From positions 310,001 to 374,000 of the forward strand of contig NZ_QWET01000005.1 in assembly GCF_003573545.1 (NCBI RefSeq): a DNA stretch of 64,000 bases. Direction: 5' to 3'. The notes beneath the pieces are model-generated. The model did not search any database, was not told the DNA's origin, and saw only the letters and a program-made list of their open reading frames with translations. Shown here piece after piece: positions 1 to 8,097 of the stretch. The first letter of the stretch is position 1, and every line of letters begins with the position of its first letter. Made by a program: the position numbers and the translations under genes. This DNA comes from Mariniphaga sediminis. GTDB lineage: Bacteria > Bacteroidota > Bacteroidia > Bacteroidales > Prolixibacteraceae.

Positions 1-195
1 CTGGGCGGTGGTAGGAACATGCCCGGTAAATCCGAAGTAAACAGCCATAAAAAAGAGTGAGAACAGGATAAGTCCGGCTAAAAAAAACTGTAGCAAAAGA
101 ATAAAAATGCGCCTGCGTGTGCTTCGCGGCTGTTTCTTTTTTTTGCCCGGTTTCCTTTTTGGTGTGCTTTTCTTTTTTACGGTACGATTTGACAT
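1..195 (-). CDS. Probable penicillin-binding protein 1A-like transglycosylase, N-terminal fragment
   Basis: Partial gene running off the left edge; only the first 65 codons are visible. The protein starts MSNRTVKKKS, followed by a very basic cytoplasmic tail rich in Lys, Arg and Pro (residues 5-28) and one hydrophobic segment (about 29-53, FILLLQFFLAGLILFSLFFMAVYF in two overlapping parts), then a short GHVPTTAQ stretch. A basic tail, a single membrane anchor and a G-x-(L/V)-P-(S/T) motif just outside the membrane is the usual start of Bacteroidota class A penicillin-binding proteins, which polymerise and cross-link peptidoglycan in the periplasm. The catalytic domains are outside the window, so another bitopic membrane protein is possible. 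Confidence 0.45.
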   Translation of the reverse strand, partial: MSNRTVKKKSTPKRKPGKKKKQPRSTRRRIFILLLQFFLAGLILFSLFFMAVYFGFTGHVPTTAQ

Positions 196-211
196 TCAAT
201 ATTGTTTATTG

Positions 212-219
212 CAAAAATA
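212..219 (-). promoter_or_regulatory. Candidate -7 element for the minus-strand gene at the left edge
   Basis: The minus strand reads TATTTTTG, matching the Bacteroidota -7 consensus TAnnTTTG. No convincing -33 TTTG lies 19-20 bases upstream, and the implied leader would be only about 10 bases. AT-rich DNA yields such matches by chance, so support is weak. Confidence 0.25.
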
Positions 220-487
220 TATTTTATAAACGAAAGAGAGGGGATAAATTATTTTTCCCTGCTATTTTCTATTTTTCAATTCATTTTCTGTAGTATTTTC
301 TTTTATGGCTTCGGAGTAAAAGTACCGGAAAGCTTTTTGTTCCTCCGGTTGATCTGTTATAATTCAGTTATAAAGGTTAAAAAAAATCTTGTTCTAAAAT
401 GGGTGAAGTTTAAAAAAATCACTGATTCGGGTATTTCTTTAATCTTTTTGGCGAGAAATCCGTTCTTTTGAAAGAATAAACCTTTTT

Positions 488-1732
488 ATGATGAATGCTT
501 TGAAAAAAACAGGATTTACCACGCTGGCATTAAACGTTCCTTATGCGAAAAATGATCCTCATAACAGTCTCCAAATGCCTTTGTATGAGACTGTAGCTTT
601 TGATTTTGAATCGGCAGAGCAAATGGAAGCCAACTTCAGGGGCGAGTATGCAGCCCATGTGTATTCGCGTTCTTCGAGTCCAACGGTAGAGTATTTTGAA
701 TTGAAATTAAAAGCACTGACCGAAAGCCAAGGTGTGCTGGCCGTTAGCTCTGGAATGGCTGCCATTGCAGATGTGTTGCTGTCCGTCACAAAAGCGGGCG
801 ACAATATTATTTCGGGACATCAATTGTTTGGCCACACGTATGCGCTTTTGTCGCAAACCCTGGGCGAATTCGGTTTGGAAGCCCGGTTCTCTGACCTAAA
901 AAAGAAAGAGGAAATTGAAATGCTGGTGGATGAAAATACAAGGGCCATTTATTTTGAAACAGTAACCAACCCGCAATTGGAAATTGCCGACATTGAGATG
1001 CTTGCGGAGGTAGCCCAAAAGCACGGCCTGTTGCTTATTGCTGACAGTACCCTCACACCGCCCAATGTTTTCAGGGCTTCAAAATTCGGGGTGAATGTTG
1101 AGGTGGTTTCCGCTACAAAATATTTTTCGGGTGGGGCCACTTCATTTGGCGGGGTTATTATCGATCATGGAAATTATGACTGGTCACTAAATCCCAATTT
1201 TTCGAAGTATATTGAAAAGTATGGGCAGAATGCATTTATTGCCCGGCTGCGCAAAAATATTTACCGGAATACAGGTGGAAGCATGGCGCCGCAAACCGCA
1301 AAGTTTATGATTCAGGGGCTGGACATCCTGGAACTCCGGGTCGAAAAATGTTATCAAAATTGCCTGGCACTGGGCGCTTTTATGCAGTCACATGCCAAGG
1401 TAAAGGCGGTAGGTTACCCCGGGTTGAAATCGGATTCGGATTACCCTCTTGCGAAAAAGTACTTTTGCGGAGTGCCCGGTACCATTATGAGTTTCGATCT
1501 CGAATCAAAAGAAGCCTGTTTTGAATTTATGAACAAGTTAAACGTTATTCGCCGGGCTACTAACCTCAATGATAATAAAACGCTGATCATTCATCCGTAT
1601 TCTACCATTTATGCTGAGTTTTCGGAAGAAGAAAGGGCAAAAGCAAATATTCGTGATACGATGATTCGCTTGTCGGTGGGGATTGAAAATGTAGAAGATT
1701 TGATTGCCGATATGGAGCAGGCCCTTGCCTGA
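488..1732 (+). CDS. Cys/Met metabolism PLP-dependent lyase (methionine gamma-lyase / cystathionine gamma-synthase family)
   Basis: A 414-residue fold-type I PLP enzyme of the trans-sulfuration family, which works on sulfur amino acids such as homocysteine, cystathionine or methionine in the cytoplasm. The PLP lysine is K211 in SATKYFSGG, and the aspartate that holds the pyridine nitrogen is D186 in IADSTLTPP. The substrate-phosphate and Tyr/Arg region YSRSSSPTVEYFE (about 59-71) and the SSGMAAI helix start (87-93) are in their normal places. The length is normal for the family. It stands alone on the plus strand and converges with the DUF1905 gene. Choosing between methionine gamma-lyase, cystathionine beta/gamma-lyase and O-acetylhomoserine sulfhydrylase is not possible from motifs alone. 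The ATG at 488 is followed at once by a second ATG at 491, so the start is uncertain by one codon. Confidence 0.85.
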   Translation: MMNALKKTGFTTLALNVPYAKNDPHNSLQMPLYETVAFDFESAEQMEANFRGEYAAHVYSRSSSPTVEYFELKLKALTESQGVLAVSSGMAAIADVLLSVTKAGDNIISGHQLFGHTYALLSQTLGEFGLEARFSDLKKKEEIEMLVDENTRAIYFETVTNPQLEIADIEMLAEVAQKHGLLLIADSTLTPPNVFRASKFGVNVEVVSATKYFSGGATSFGGVIIDHGNYDWSLNPNFSKYIEKYGQNAFIARLRKNIYRNTGGSMAPQTAKFMIQGLDILELRVEKCYQNCLALGAFMQSHAKVKAVGYPGLKSDSDYPLAKKYFCGVPGTIMSFDLESKEACFEFMNKLNVIRRATNLNDNKTLIIHPYSTIYAEFSEEERAKANIRDTMIRLSVGIENVEDLIADMEQALA

Positions 1733-1783
1733 TTTATCTGGCGGCTGTTTGTCGTCTCTCAAATCTGAATTCAGATTAAGCTC

Positions 1784-2242
1784 TTATTGTTTTTCCCGAA
1801 GGTGGTTAAATAGCTGGTTTATTCGTTGAACTTTTGTGTCATCAGATTTTGGCTCTTCAATAAATTCAATCCAGATTTTTTTGTTTCGGTATGTAAGATT
1901 ATAGAATGCTTTTTTCATTGGAGGATCGTCTTCAAGCAACCACTGCAAATATTCCGGAATACTAACTTCCGGGAGCACTTCATCCTTTTCAATTATAATG
2001 TGGACAAGGTCGCCTTCAGTTTTGCCAATGGCCTCACGGATTTCCTGCTTCAGGTGCAACCAGTGTGTTCCGTTTCCGTGTGGAAGTAAATTCATCCGGT
2101 ACATTTTTCCATCGAAAGTAGCTTTCACCGGAATGGCTTTGCGTGTGCCAAATTTTTTGGCGCTTTCAAACGGGAACTCTGCAAATACGCCCCGCTGCGG
2201 CCCATGAATAAGAATGGTTTTGTATTCAAACTTTTTATTCAT
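1784..2242 (-). CDS. DUF1905 / YdeI-OmdA-like small protein
   Basis: A 152-residue soluble protein. The N-terminal part (about 5-90) resembles the DUF1905 beta-barrel fold: a small strand-rich domain with GVFAEFPFES and a GNGTHWLHLKQEIREAIGK segment. The C-terminal part (about 105-150), with PEYLQWLLEDDP and FIEEPKSDDTKVQRI, resembles the YdeI/OmpD-associated helical region. These families are common in Bacteroidota; the exact function is not established, and YdeI-type proteins have been linked to bacteriocin or peptide tolerance. The start codon overlaps the last 8 bases of queG, so the two are probably co-transcribed. There is no signal peptide or membrane segment. Confidence 0.7.
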   Translation of the reverse strand: MNKKFEYKTILIHGPQRGVFAEFPFESAKKFGTRKAIPVKATFDGKMYRMNLLPHGNGTHWLHLKQEIREAIGKTEGDLVHIIIEKDEVLPEVSIPEYLQWLLEDDPPMKKAFYNLTYRNKKIWIEFIEEPKSDDTKVQRINQLFNHLREKQ

Positions 2243-3179
2243 TTTGTTCGGGGCGGAGAAATTGAAGGTTTCGTTTTAGTCCTTTAAACCCGGCGCGTTT
2301 TACGGCTGAATTTTTAAACAGTTCGTTGAATAACGGCCTGTCCATATTATGCCAATCCTCGTGCGTGAGTTTCAATAATTTTGGGTTGGGGGTAAAGGCC
2401 GGTTCTTCGTGAGGGTGTGCTTTCAGGTTCCAGGGGCACACATCCTGGCAAATGTCGCAGCCAAACACCCTGTTTTCAAACTGTCCTTTCAGGTTTTCAT
2501 CCAAATCGCCTTTTATTTCAATGGTTTGGTATGAAATACATTTCCGGGCATCCACCACTTGGTTGGCTACAATGGCTTTGGTGGGACAGGCATCAATACA
2601 GCGGGTGCATGTGCCGCAATGGTCGGCAACAGGTCTGGGGGTGTCAAAGGGTAGTTCGGTATCAAGAATGAGTTCGCCAATAAAAAAATAACTGCCATGG
2701 CGAACCGAAATCAGGTTGCTGTTTTTTCCCACCCATCCCAATCCGGCTTGGCGTGCCCAGGCCCGCTCCAGTACCGGTGCCGAATCAACAAACGGACGTC
2801 CGTTACATGGCTGAATTTCTTCCTGGATAAAGTGAAGTAATTTTTTCAGCTTGTCTTTCATTACAAAATGGTAGTCGGTTCCGTAAGCATATTTAGAAAG
2901 TACCGGCGCCTCAGTAGATTCCTGCGTTTTTTCAGGGAAATAATTCTGAAGCACGACGATTACGGTCTTTGCATTTTCGATGAGTAATCGGGGATCAAGC
3001 CGTTTTTCCTTGTTACGATCCATGTAGCCCATTTCACCGTGCATGCCCGCGTCAAGCCATTCCTGAAACCGGCTTTTTTCTTCTACAAGAAATCCGGCAG
3101 GTACGATGGCGCATTCCAGAAAACCCAGCAATACCGCTTGTTCCTTTATGCGTTGTGATATCTCTTTCGATTTGGACAT
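2235..3179 (-). CDS. queG: Epoxyqueuosine reductase QueG
   Basis: The cobalamin-dependent, iron-sulfur reductase that turns epoxyqueuosine into queuosine in tRNA, the last step of queuosine synthesis. Two 4Fe-4S ligand sets are visible: CGTCTRCIDACPTKA, and CDICQDVCPWN closer to the C-terminus. The family motifs YGTDYH and ERAWARQAGLGWVGKN sit in the middle. The frame is open back to a TTG at 3260, but the ATG at 3179 gives MSKSKEISQRIKEQA, a normal 314-residue length and an AGGA five to six bases upstream, so that start is preferred. The gene overlaps the following DUF1905 gene by 8 bases. Loss of the gene would leave epoxyqueuosine in tRNA, but everything needed for function appears intact. 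Confidence 0.92.
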   Translation of the reverse strand: MSKSKEISQRIKEQAVLLGFLECAIVPAGFLVEEKSRFQEWLDAGMHGEMGYMDRNKEKRLDPRLLIENAKTVIVVLQNYFPEKTQESTEAPVLSKYAYGTDYHFVMKDKLKKLLHFIQEEIQPCNGRPFVDSAPVLERAWARQAGLGWVGKNSNLISVRHGSYFFIGELILDTELPFDTPRPVADHCGTCTRCIDACPTKAIVANQVVDARKCISYQTIEIKGDLDENLKGQFENRVFGCDICQDVCPWNLKAHPHEEPAFTPNPKLLKLTHEDWHNMDRPLFNELFKNSAVKRAGFKGLKRNLQFLRPEQNE

Positions 3180-3683
3180 TTTTCCTAAATGTTGGGCGTT
3201 TCCTTCAGAGCATCCCGGTATACATTTTTGCTCCACACAGTTCCCTTTGGTTCCGACCAAAGTAAGCCATTATTTTTATCAGAGATGAAACGTTACCCAT
3301 TAATCTTTTTCGTATTACTTCGATAATAATAAACAAATTTTTTTCGGCTTTCAAACCGGAAAAGTACTTTTCTCTGTTGGAGGATACTTTGAAACATCAG
3401 GATGGTACGAACAGGCTCTTATTTTCTGATCCTCTCAATGACAGAAAATAAACGCACGCGAGAATATTTTTGGTTGGAACAAGAAAGAGCCGAAAGAAAA
3501 ATGTTGACTCAAACGATGAGTGTAGTAGAAGATTTGCAACTGCTCATCGGGTTTAAACAGTTCGTGGTGTGGTTGTTTTTATTTGGCTGTAGGAATTTAA
3601 TCCCCGTTAAAATACTGTATTGAAGCTTGCCTGGCTCCTGGTAATTTTATGCTGATTCACTGACTTTTCAGCCATAAGATTTT
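3180..3683. other. Intergenic stretch between queG and sufT
   Basis: About 500 bases between two minus-strand genes. It contains the presumed queG promoter region, AT-rich around 3300-3345, but no clear -33/-7 pair. One plus-strand frame from 3402 to 3623 could encode 73 residues; its middle is charged and helical (TENKRTREYF, EQERAERK) and its end hydrophobic, with no family I recognise and no good ribosome binding site. It is probably not a gene. No tRNA, repeat or insertion sequence end was seen. Confidence 0.5.
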
Positions 3684-3989
3684 TTAGAAGAACCCTAACT
3701 CCAGGCGGGCTTCTTCACTCATCATTGATTTGTCCCACGGCGGATCGAATGTGAGATCCACATTAACGTTTTCAACGCCTTCCACAGCGCGTGCTGCCTG
3801 GGTTACATCGTCAATCAAAACATCAACCACCGGGCATCCCGGGGCTGTGAGGGTCATTACAACGTTGGCATTATTATTTTCATCAACATCAATGTTGTAG
3901 ATCAATCCCAGGTCGTAAATATTCACCGGAATTTCCGGATCGTAAACTTCTTTCAGGTTTGCTATTATCTGATCTATCCTTTTATCCAT
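3684..3989 (-). CDS. sufT: SufT-like DUF59 / MIP18-family Fe-S assembly protein
   Basis: A 101-residue MIP18 (DUF59) protein, a small factor that helps mature iron-sulfur proteins in the cytoplasm. The family signature DPEIPVNIYDLGLIYNI is at about 17-33, and the conserved TAPGCP with its reactive cysteine is in the middle, followed by DLTFDPPW. It is the last gene of the SUF operon, 13 bases after sufE. The frame is open to 4028, inside sufE, but the ATG at 3989 has a near-perfect Shine-Dalgarno GGAGGAG at 3996-4002, directly after the sufE stop codon, so this start is chosen. Alternatives within the family include PaaD-like proteins, but the SUF context makes SufT most likely. Confidence 0.88.
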   Translation of the reverse strand: MDKRIDQIIANLKEVYDPEIPVNIYDLGLIYNIDVDENNNANVVMTLTAPGCPVVDVLIDDVTQAARAVEGVENVNVDLTFDPPWDKSMMSEEARLELGFF

Positions 3990-3995
3990 CTTTTG

Positions 3996-4002
3996 CTCCT
4001 CC
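3996..4002 (-). promoter_or_regulatory. Strong Shine-Dalgarno site of sufT
   Basis: The minus strand reads GGAGGAG, six bases before the ATG at 3989. Strong Shine-Dalgarno sites are uncommon in Bacteroidota, and this one fixes the sufT start and excludes the longer frame that would overlap sufE. Confidence 0.75.
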
Positions 4003-4425
4003 TTAACTTTCAATCCTGTTATAAGCAACAGCGTACAGCCTGATTTGTTTCACCATGGCAAGCAGTCCGTTTGAGCGGGTAGGTGAGAGGTGTTGTTTCA
4101 GCCCGAGATCGTCGATAAAATGCAGGTCATTCTTCATAATTTCTTCCGGTGTCCGTCCGGAAACAACCCGCAACAGTAGGGCAACCAGTCCCTTTACTAT
4201 AACGGCATCGCTTTCTCCCCTGAAATGGATTTTCCCGTCTTTTATCTCCGTTACAAACCATACCCGCGACTGGCAACCTTTAATGAGATTCTGGTCGGTT
4301 TTGTCCTTTGGATCCAATGGTCCCAGTTGGTTGCCCAGTTCAATCAAATAGGCATATTTGTCCATCCAGTCATCGTAAACTGAAAACTCTTCAATTATCT
4401 CTTTTTGTATTTCTTCTATTGTCAT
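4003..4425 (-). CDS. sufE: Cysteine desulfuration protein SufE
   Basis: A 140-residue sulfur acceptor that takes persulfide sulfur from SufS and passes it to the SufBCD scaffold. The acceptor cysteine is C51 in IKGCQSRVW. The family pattern of an N-terminal helix (IQKEIIEEF), the LIELGNQLGPLD stretch and the C-terminal GLKQHLSPTRSNGL is complete. The gene lies in the SUF operon between the SBF-like transporter (62-base gap) and sufT (13-base gap). Length and catalytic residue are normal, so a working SufS-SufE pair is expected. Confidence 0.93.
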   Translation of the reverse strand: MTIEEIQKEIIEEFSVYDDWMDKYAYLIELGNQLGPLDPKDKTDQNLIKGCQSRVWFVTEIKDGKIHFRGESDAVIVKGLVALLLRVVSGRTPEEIMKNDLHFIDDLGLKQHLSPTRSNGLLAMVKQIRLYAVAYNRIES

Positions 4426-4487
4426 GGTTTTGAATCAGAATTAAAGGATACAAATGTCGGAATTTTTTGTACGTCAGCAAATTTCTG

Positions 4488-5450
4488 TTATGTATTTTGC
4501 TGCCTCCGGGCTATCAGACTGGTAAAAAAAAGTTGAAAGCTGTGGTAGATCATTACCGGGAGCAGCCACACTCCGGCACCGCCAATTCCTCCAAACAGTA
4601 TGCCTGCAAAAACCGAGGCATGCATCAGTGATTTTTGGGACCCTACAAACTGAAGCGTAATGCGGTCCGGAAGGGAAAAGTGCATTCGTTGTGCCAGGAA
4701 CCGGGTAACCCCCATAATAACAAAAAAGAGTAAGATTGAAACTAAAAAGAGACCGCTCAATACCAGCCAGTTTACCTCTGAAAAAACATTTGTCCTGAAC
4801 GAGTGACTGAACGATTGATAAACGATGAGCAGGATAATAATTTTATCGAATGTGGCCAGTTGTATGAGGTGACGAACCGTCCAGCGCACAACAAAACGGC
4901 GCAGGAAGAGCCCCGCAACTACCGGCAAAATGATTTGTACAATGAGTTGAAGCAAAACATGCGAAAAATTGAATCCGGAATTCTGGTTTGTAAGGAACAA
5001 TCCCATCCAGAACGGAGTCATCACAATGCCGATAATTCCCGACATACTGGCATTGAAAATAGCGCCGGGGATATTGCCTCCGGCAACGGACACCATAACA
5101 ACCGAAGAAGAGACAGTAGACGGAAGGGCGGCCAAAAAAAACAGGCCCATCCAGAAAATTTCTAGGTCGGTTCCGCGGACTAAGGGATAAAACGGTAAAA
5201 TAAGCAAGGGAAATACCAGAAATGTGGTCAGGTGAATGGCGGTATGCATTTGCCAGTTTCGCATTCCTGCTTTCAGCGCGGCAGGATCAAGCTTTAATCC
5301 GTAAAAGAAAAAAATAAGTACAATGCCGATGTCAATAATTAACCCAAGGTTAACCGGATCCCAATCCATTGCAATACCTGGCTTTGCCCAGGCGGCGGCC
5401 AGCATAAGGAATAAACCGGAAATGAACCAGTCAGGCCGGTACTTTTTCAT
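4488..5450 (-). CDS. SBF-like (bile acid:sodium symporter family) transporter
   Basis: A 320-residue inner-membrane protein with about ten hydrophobic segments, resembling the SBF-like branch of the bile acid:sodium symporter superfamily (YfeH type). Visible family features are the N-terminal RPDWFISGLFLMLAAA helix, the FFYGLKLDP loop, and the broken helix ALPSTVSSSVVM, which in related transporters lines the substrate and ion site. A second such region is VGSQKSLMHASVFAGI. It is embedded in the SUF operon between sufS (39-base gap) and sufE (62-base gap) on the same strand, so it should be co-transcribed. The substrate is unknown; a link to sulfur or iron-sulfur metabolism is only a suggestion from position. 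Confidence 0.82.
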   Translation of the reverse strand: MKKYRPDWFISGLFLMLAAAWAKPGIAMDWDPVNLGLIIDIGIVLIFFFYGLKLDPAALKAGMRNWQMHTAIHLTTFLVFPLLILPFYPLVRGTDLEIFWMGLFFLAALPSTVSSSVVMVSVAGGNIPGAIFNASMSGIIGIVMTPFWMGLFLTNQNSGFNFSHVLLQLIVQIILPVVAGLFLRRFVVRWTVRHLIQLATFDKIIILLIVYQSFSHSFRTNVFSEVNWLVLSGLFLVSILLFFVIMGVTRFLAQRMHFSLPDRITLQFVGSQKSLMHASVFAGILFGGIGGAGVWLLPVMIYHSFQLFFTSLIARRQQNT

Positions 5451-5489
5451 TTGTATTATTGTATTGTCGACTTTTGATTGCTTTGACAG

Positions 5490-6722
5490 CTAAGTTGCCA
5501 CCTGCCCGAACATAAGCCTTACCTTATTCAGCGCTTTTATAAACAGGTCTATTTCTTCAATGGTATTGTACATGCCAAATGAAATACGTACGGTCCCCTG
5601 AATATTGTATCGTTGCATTACAGGGTCGGCACAGTGATGACCTGTGCGCAAAGCAACGCCCATTTTATCTATCATCGTTCCCAAGTCGAAGGCATGTATT
5701 CCTTCTATATTGAATGAGATAACACCAGATTTATGCGGCGCTTCCCCGTAAATCTGCATTCCCGGTATCTCCTTTAATTTCCGGGTGGCATAAGTCAACA
5801 GTTCCTGTTCCCACCCGGCAATATTTTCAAGTCCGGTTTCCTGCAATAGATCGATGGCAGCTCCGAAGGCAATAACTCCTGTAATATTGGGAGTTCCGGC
5901 TTCAAATTTAAAGGGGATTTCACTAAATGTGGTTTTCTCAAAAGAAACTTCAGAAATCATTTCACCCCCTCCCTGATAGGGTGGCATTTGCTCCAGCCAT
6001 TTTTTCTTTCCGTAAAGAACGCCTACCCCGTTGGGGCCATACATTTTGTGCGCTGAAAAGGCGTAAAAGTCGGCATCCAGTGCCTGTACATCCACCGGAA
6101 TATGTTGTATGGCCTGTGCCCCATCCACAAAAACGGGAATATCTCTCTGGTGAGCTGTCTCAATAATCTGCGCCACCGGATTAATCGTTCCAAGCACATT
6201 GGAAACATGGGCGACGGCAATAAGTTTTGTTTTCGAATTGATGAGTTCCGGCAACAGGCCTGTTTGTAATTCGCCTGAGTCAGAAAAAGGGAGTTTCACC
6301 ACTTTGGCCCCTTTATTTAGCGCAATAATTTGCCAGGGAACAATGTTGGAATGGTGTTCCATTTCGGAAACAATGATTTCACTACCGGGTGAGAGAAACT
6401 GCTCCCCAAAAGATGTCGCCACCAGGTTAACACTTTCGGTAGTACCTTTTGTAAAAATAATTTCTTCCCGGTTTTCCGCATGAATAAATTGCTGTACCTT
6501 GTCACGCACACCTTCAAATTCTTCAGTGGCTTTGTCAGCCATGTAATGTGAGGCCCGGTGAATATTGCCGTAAAAATCATTGTGAAGCCGTTCCTGCTGC
6601 ATCAAAACCTGAACGGGCTTTTGAGCCGATGCGGCGTTGTCGAAATAGATAACCGGTTTATTGTACACTTTTTGTTTGAGTACCGGGAAATAGCTTCGTA
6701 TTTTATGAATGTCGTAATTCAT
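5490..6722 (-). CDS. sufS: Cysteine desulfurase SufS
   Basis: A 410-residue group II cysteine desulfurase: PLP-dependent removal of sulfur from cysteine, leaving an enzyme persulfide that is passed to SufE. The PLP lysine is K226 in FSAHKMYGPNG, and the persulfide cysteine is C364 in RTGHHCADPVM. The short loop around this cysteine and the GTPNI segment are typical of SufS rather than IscS. It starts 6 bases after sufD, consistent with tight co-expression. All catalytic residues are present. Confidence 0.95.
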   Translation of the reverse strand: MNYDIHKIRSYFPVLKQKVYNKPVIYFDNAASAQKPVQVLMQQERLHNDFYGNIHRASHYMADKATEEFEGVRDKVQQFIHAENREEIIFTKGTTESVNLVATSFGEQFLSPGSEIIVSEMEHHSNIVPWQIIALNKGAKVVKLPFSDSGELQTGLLPELINSKTKLIAVAHVSNVLGTINPVAQIIETAHQRDIPVFVDGAQAIQHIPVDVQALDADFYAFSAHKMYGPNGVGVLYGKKKWLEQMPPYQGGGEMISEVSFEKTTFSEIPFKFEAGTPNITGVIAFGAAIDLLQETGLENIAGWEQELLTYATRKLKEIPGMQIYGEAPHKSGVISFNIEGIHAFDLGTMIDKMGVALRTGHHCADPVMQRYNIQGTVRISFGMYNTIEEIDLFIKALNKVRLMFGQVAT

Positions 6723-6728
6723 AATATG

Positions 6729-8096
6729 TTAACAGTCACAATTATAGGCACAATCATGGCAGCGGGCTACTTCACCCTTTAGCCTTTTATCTACCAGTTC
6801 GTTGATCCGGTTGCGTAACGGTTCGATATTTATTCGCTGAACTACTTCGTAAGCAAACGCATTCATCATCATGAGCCTGGCCTTGCTTTCTTCAATTCCC
6901 CGTGCACGCAGGTAAAACAAGGCCTCTTCGTCAATCTGTCCTACCGTTGCGCCGTGACTGCATTTTACATCATCAGCATCAATAATTAACTGAGGCTTGG
7001 TTTGCATTGTGGCCTTGTCTGTGAGCAACAGGTTGTTGTTGCGCTGAAAAGCGTTGGTTTTTTGTGCGTCACGCACCACATGGATACGTCCCGCAAAAGC
7101 GCCGGTCGCCTCGTCGTCCAGTACATTTTTATAAAACTGGTTGCTTTGGCAATGTGGCTTTGCATGAACTACCTGTGTAAAATTGTCGACATGCTGTTTG
7201 CGATCGATAAATGCCATGCCAAACAGGTTGGCTTCGGCATTTTCACCATCGAGGATATATTTCAGATTATTGCGAATTAATCCCCCGTGGAGAGTTGCAT
7301 AATGGGTAGTGGCCTTTGAATCCCTGCTCTGGCTAATAAAAACCGAATTTAGGTTGGTGGTACTGTTGTGTTGGTTTTGCAGAGTGTAAAACTCGAAAGA
7401 GGCATTAGGCCCCACAAATATCTCGGTAACTGAATTGTTCAGGTAGGTGTTTAAATTCAATGTGTGGTCACATGAAATTACCTGGACGTTTGCACCCTCT
7501 TCAACGTAAATGAAATTCCGTTGAGTAACAAAAGCATCCTTTTCAGCCTGCAAAAAGTTTATGAGCTGAATCGGTTTTTCAAGTACAGTATTTTTGGGAA
7601 CGTAAAGGAAATAGCCGTCTTTGGCAAAGGCGGTATTCAGGGCTACGAGCGGGTCGTCGCCGGTTTTTGCCAGGGTGGCATATTTCGCGAGGAGTTCCGG
7701 TTTTTCATGAGCAATCTTTTCAATACTTTCCAGAATAACCCCTTCAGGCAGGTTCCCAACCTGGCTGCCTCTATCGTAAAACCATCCGTTAAAAATGTAG
7801 GCCAGGTGAGTATCCAGCTGGGGAACATCGCAACGGAAAGCATTATTCAAGTCGACTTCAACCGGTTCCCGCCGGTGCATAAATGAGTATTCCGGGATGA
7901 ATGCCGGCTGCAGGTTGGTATATTTGTAGTTCTCAAATTTCCGTGTGGGGATACCTTGCGATACAAAATCTCTGAAAGCTTGATTTCTCGGAGCATTCAG
8001 AATATCGGCAGAATCCTCCAGCAACCCTTCTTTTACCTCATTATAATGTGCCGTATATTTTAACGATAAATCTGCTTTTTCTGCAACTACACTCAT
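6729..8096 (-). CDS. sufD: Fe-S scaffold subunit SufD
   Basis: A 455-residue subunit of the SufBC2D scaffold on which iron-sulfur clusters are built. The central right-handed beta-helix is recognisable, with the family end motif KCSHGATVGQIDEEALFYLRARG preserved (shown here as CSHGATVGQID and FYLRARGI). The frame is open to 8150 inside sufC, but the ATG at 8096, one base after the sufC stop, restores normal length and a good start (MSVVAEKADL). The protein ends in an unusual cysteine-rich tail, RCHDCAYNCDC, giving four cysteines in a C-x2-C-x3-C-x-C pattern, which could bind a metal or cluster. sufS follows after 6 bases. Confidence 0.92.
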   Translation of the reverse strand: MSVVAEKADLSLKYTAHYNEVKEGLLEDSADILNAPRNQAFRDFVSQGIPTRKFENYKYTNLQPAFIPEYSFMHRREPVEVDLNNAFRCDVPQLDTHLAYIFNGWFYDRGSQVGNLPEGVILESIEKIAHEKPELLAKYATLAKTGDDPLVALNTAFAKDGYFLYVPKNTVLEKPIQLINFLQAEKDAFVTQRNFIYVEEGANVQVISCDHTLNLNTYLNNSVTEIFVGPNASFEFYTLQNQHNSTTNLNSVFISQSRDSKATTHYATLHGGLIRNNLKYILDGENAEANLFGMAFIDRKQHVDNFTQVVHAKPHCQSNQFYKNVLDDEATGAFAGRIHVVRDAQKTNAFQRNNNLLLTDKATMQTKPQLIIDADDVKCSHGATVGQIDEEALFYLRARGIEESKARLMMMNAFAYEVVQRINIEPLRNRINELVDKRLKGEVARCHDCAYNCDC

Positions 8097-8097
8097 G

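Noticed and set aside
202-471. Plus-strand frame of 89 residues before the PLP lyase gene
   Set aside because: Very AT-rich, phenylalanine-rich composition, no family resemblance, and no good ribosome binding site; it lies over the presumed promoter regions of two divergent genes.
1762-1777. Perfect 16-base palindrome AATCTGAATTCAGATT between convergent genes
   Set aside because: Without a separate loop it makes only a short hairpin with no T-run. Too little to call a terminator or a binding site.
3402-3623. Plus-strand frame of 73 residues between queG and sufT
   Set aside because: No recognisable family, no supported start and no promoter match. Described only as part of the intergenic stretch.
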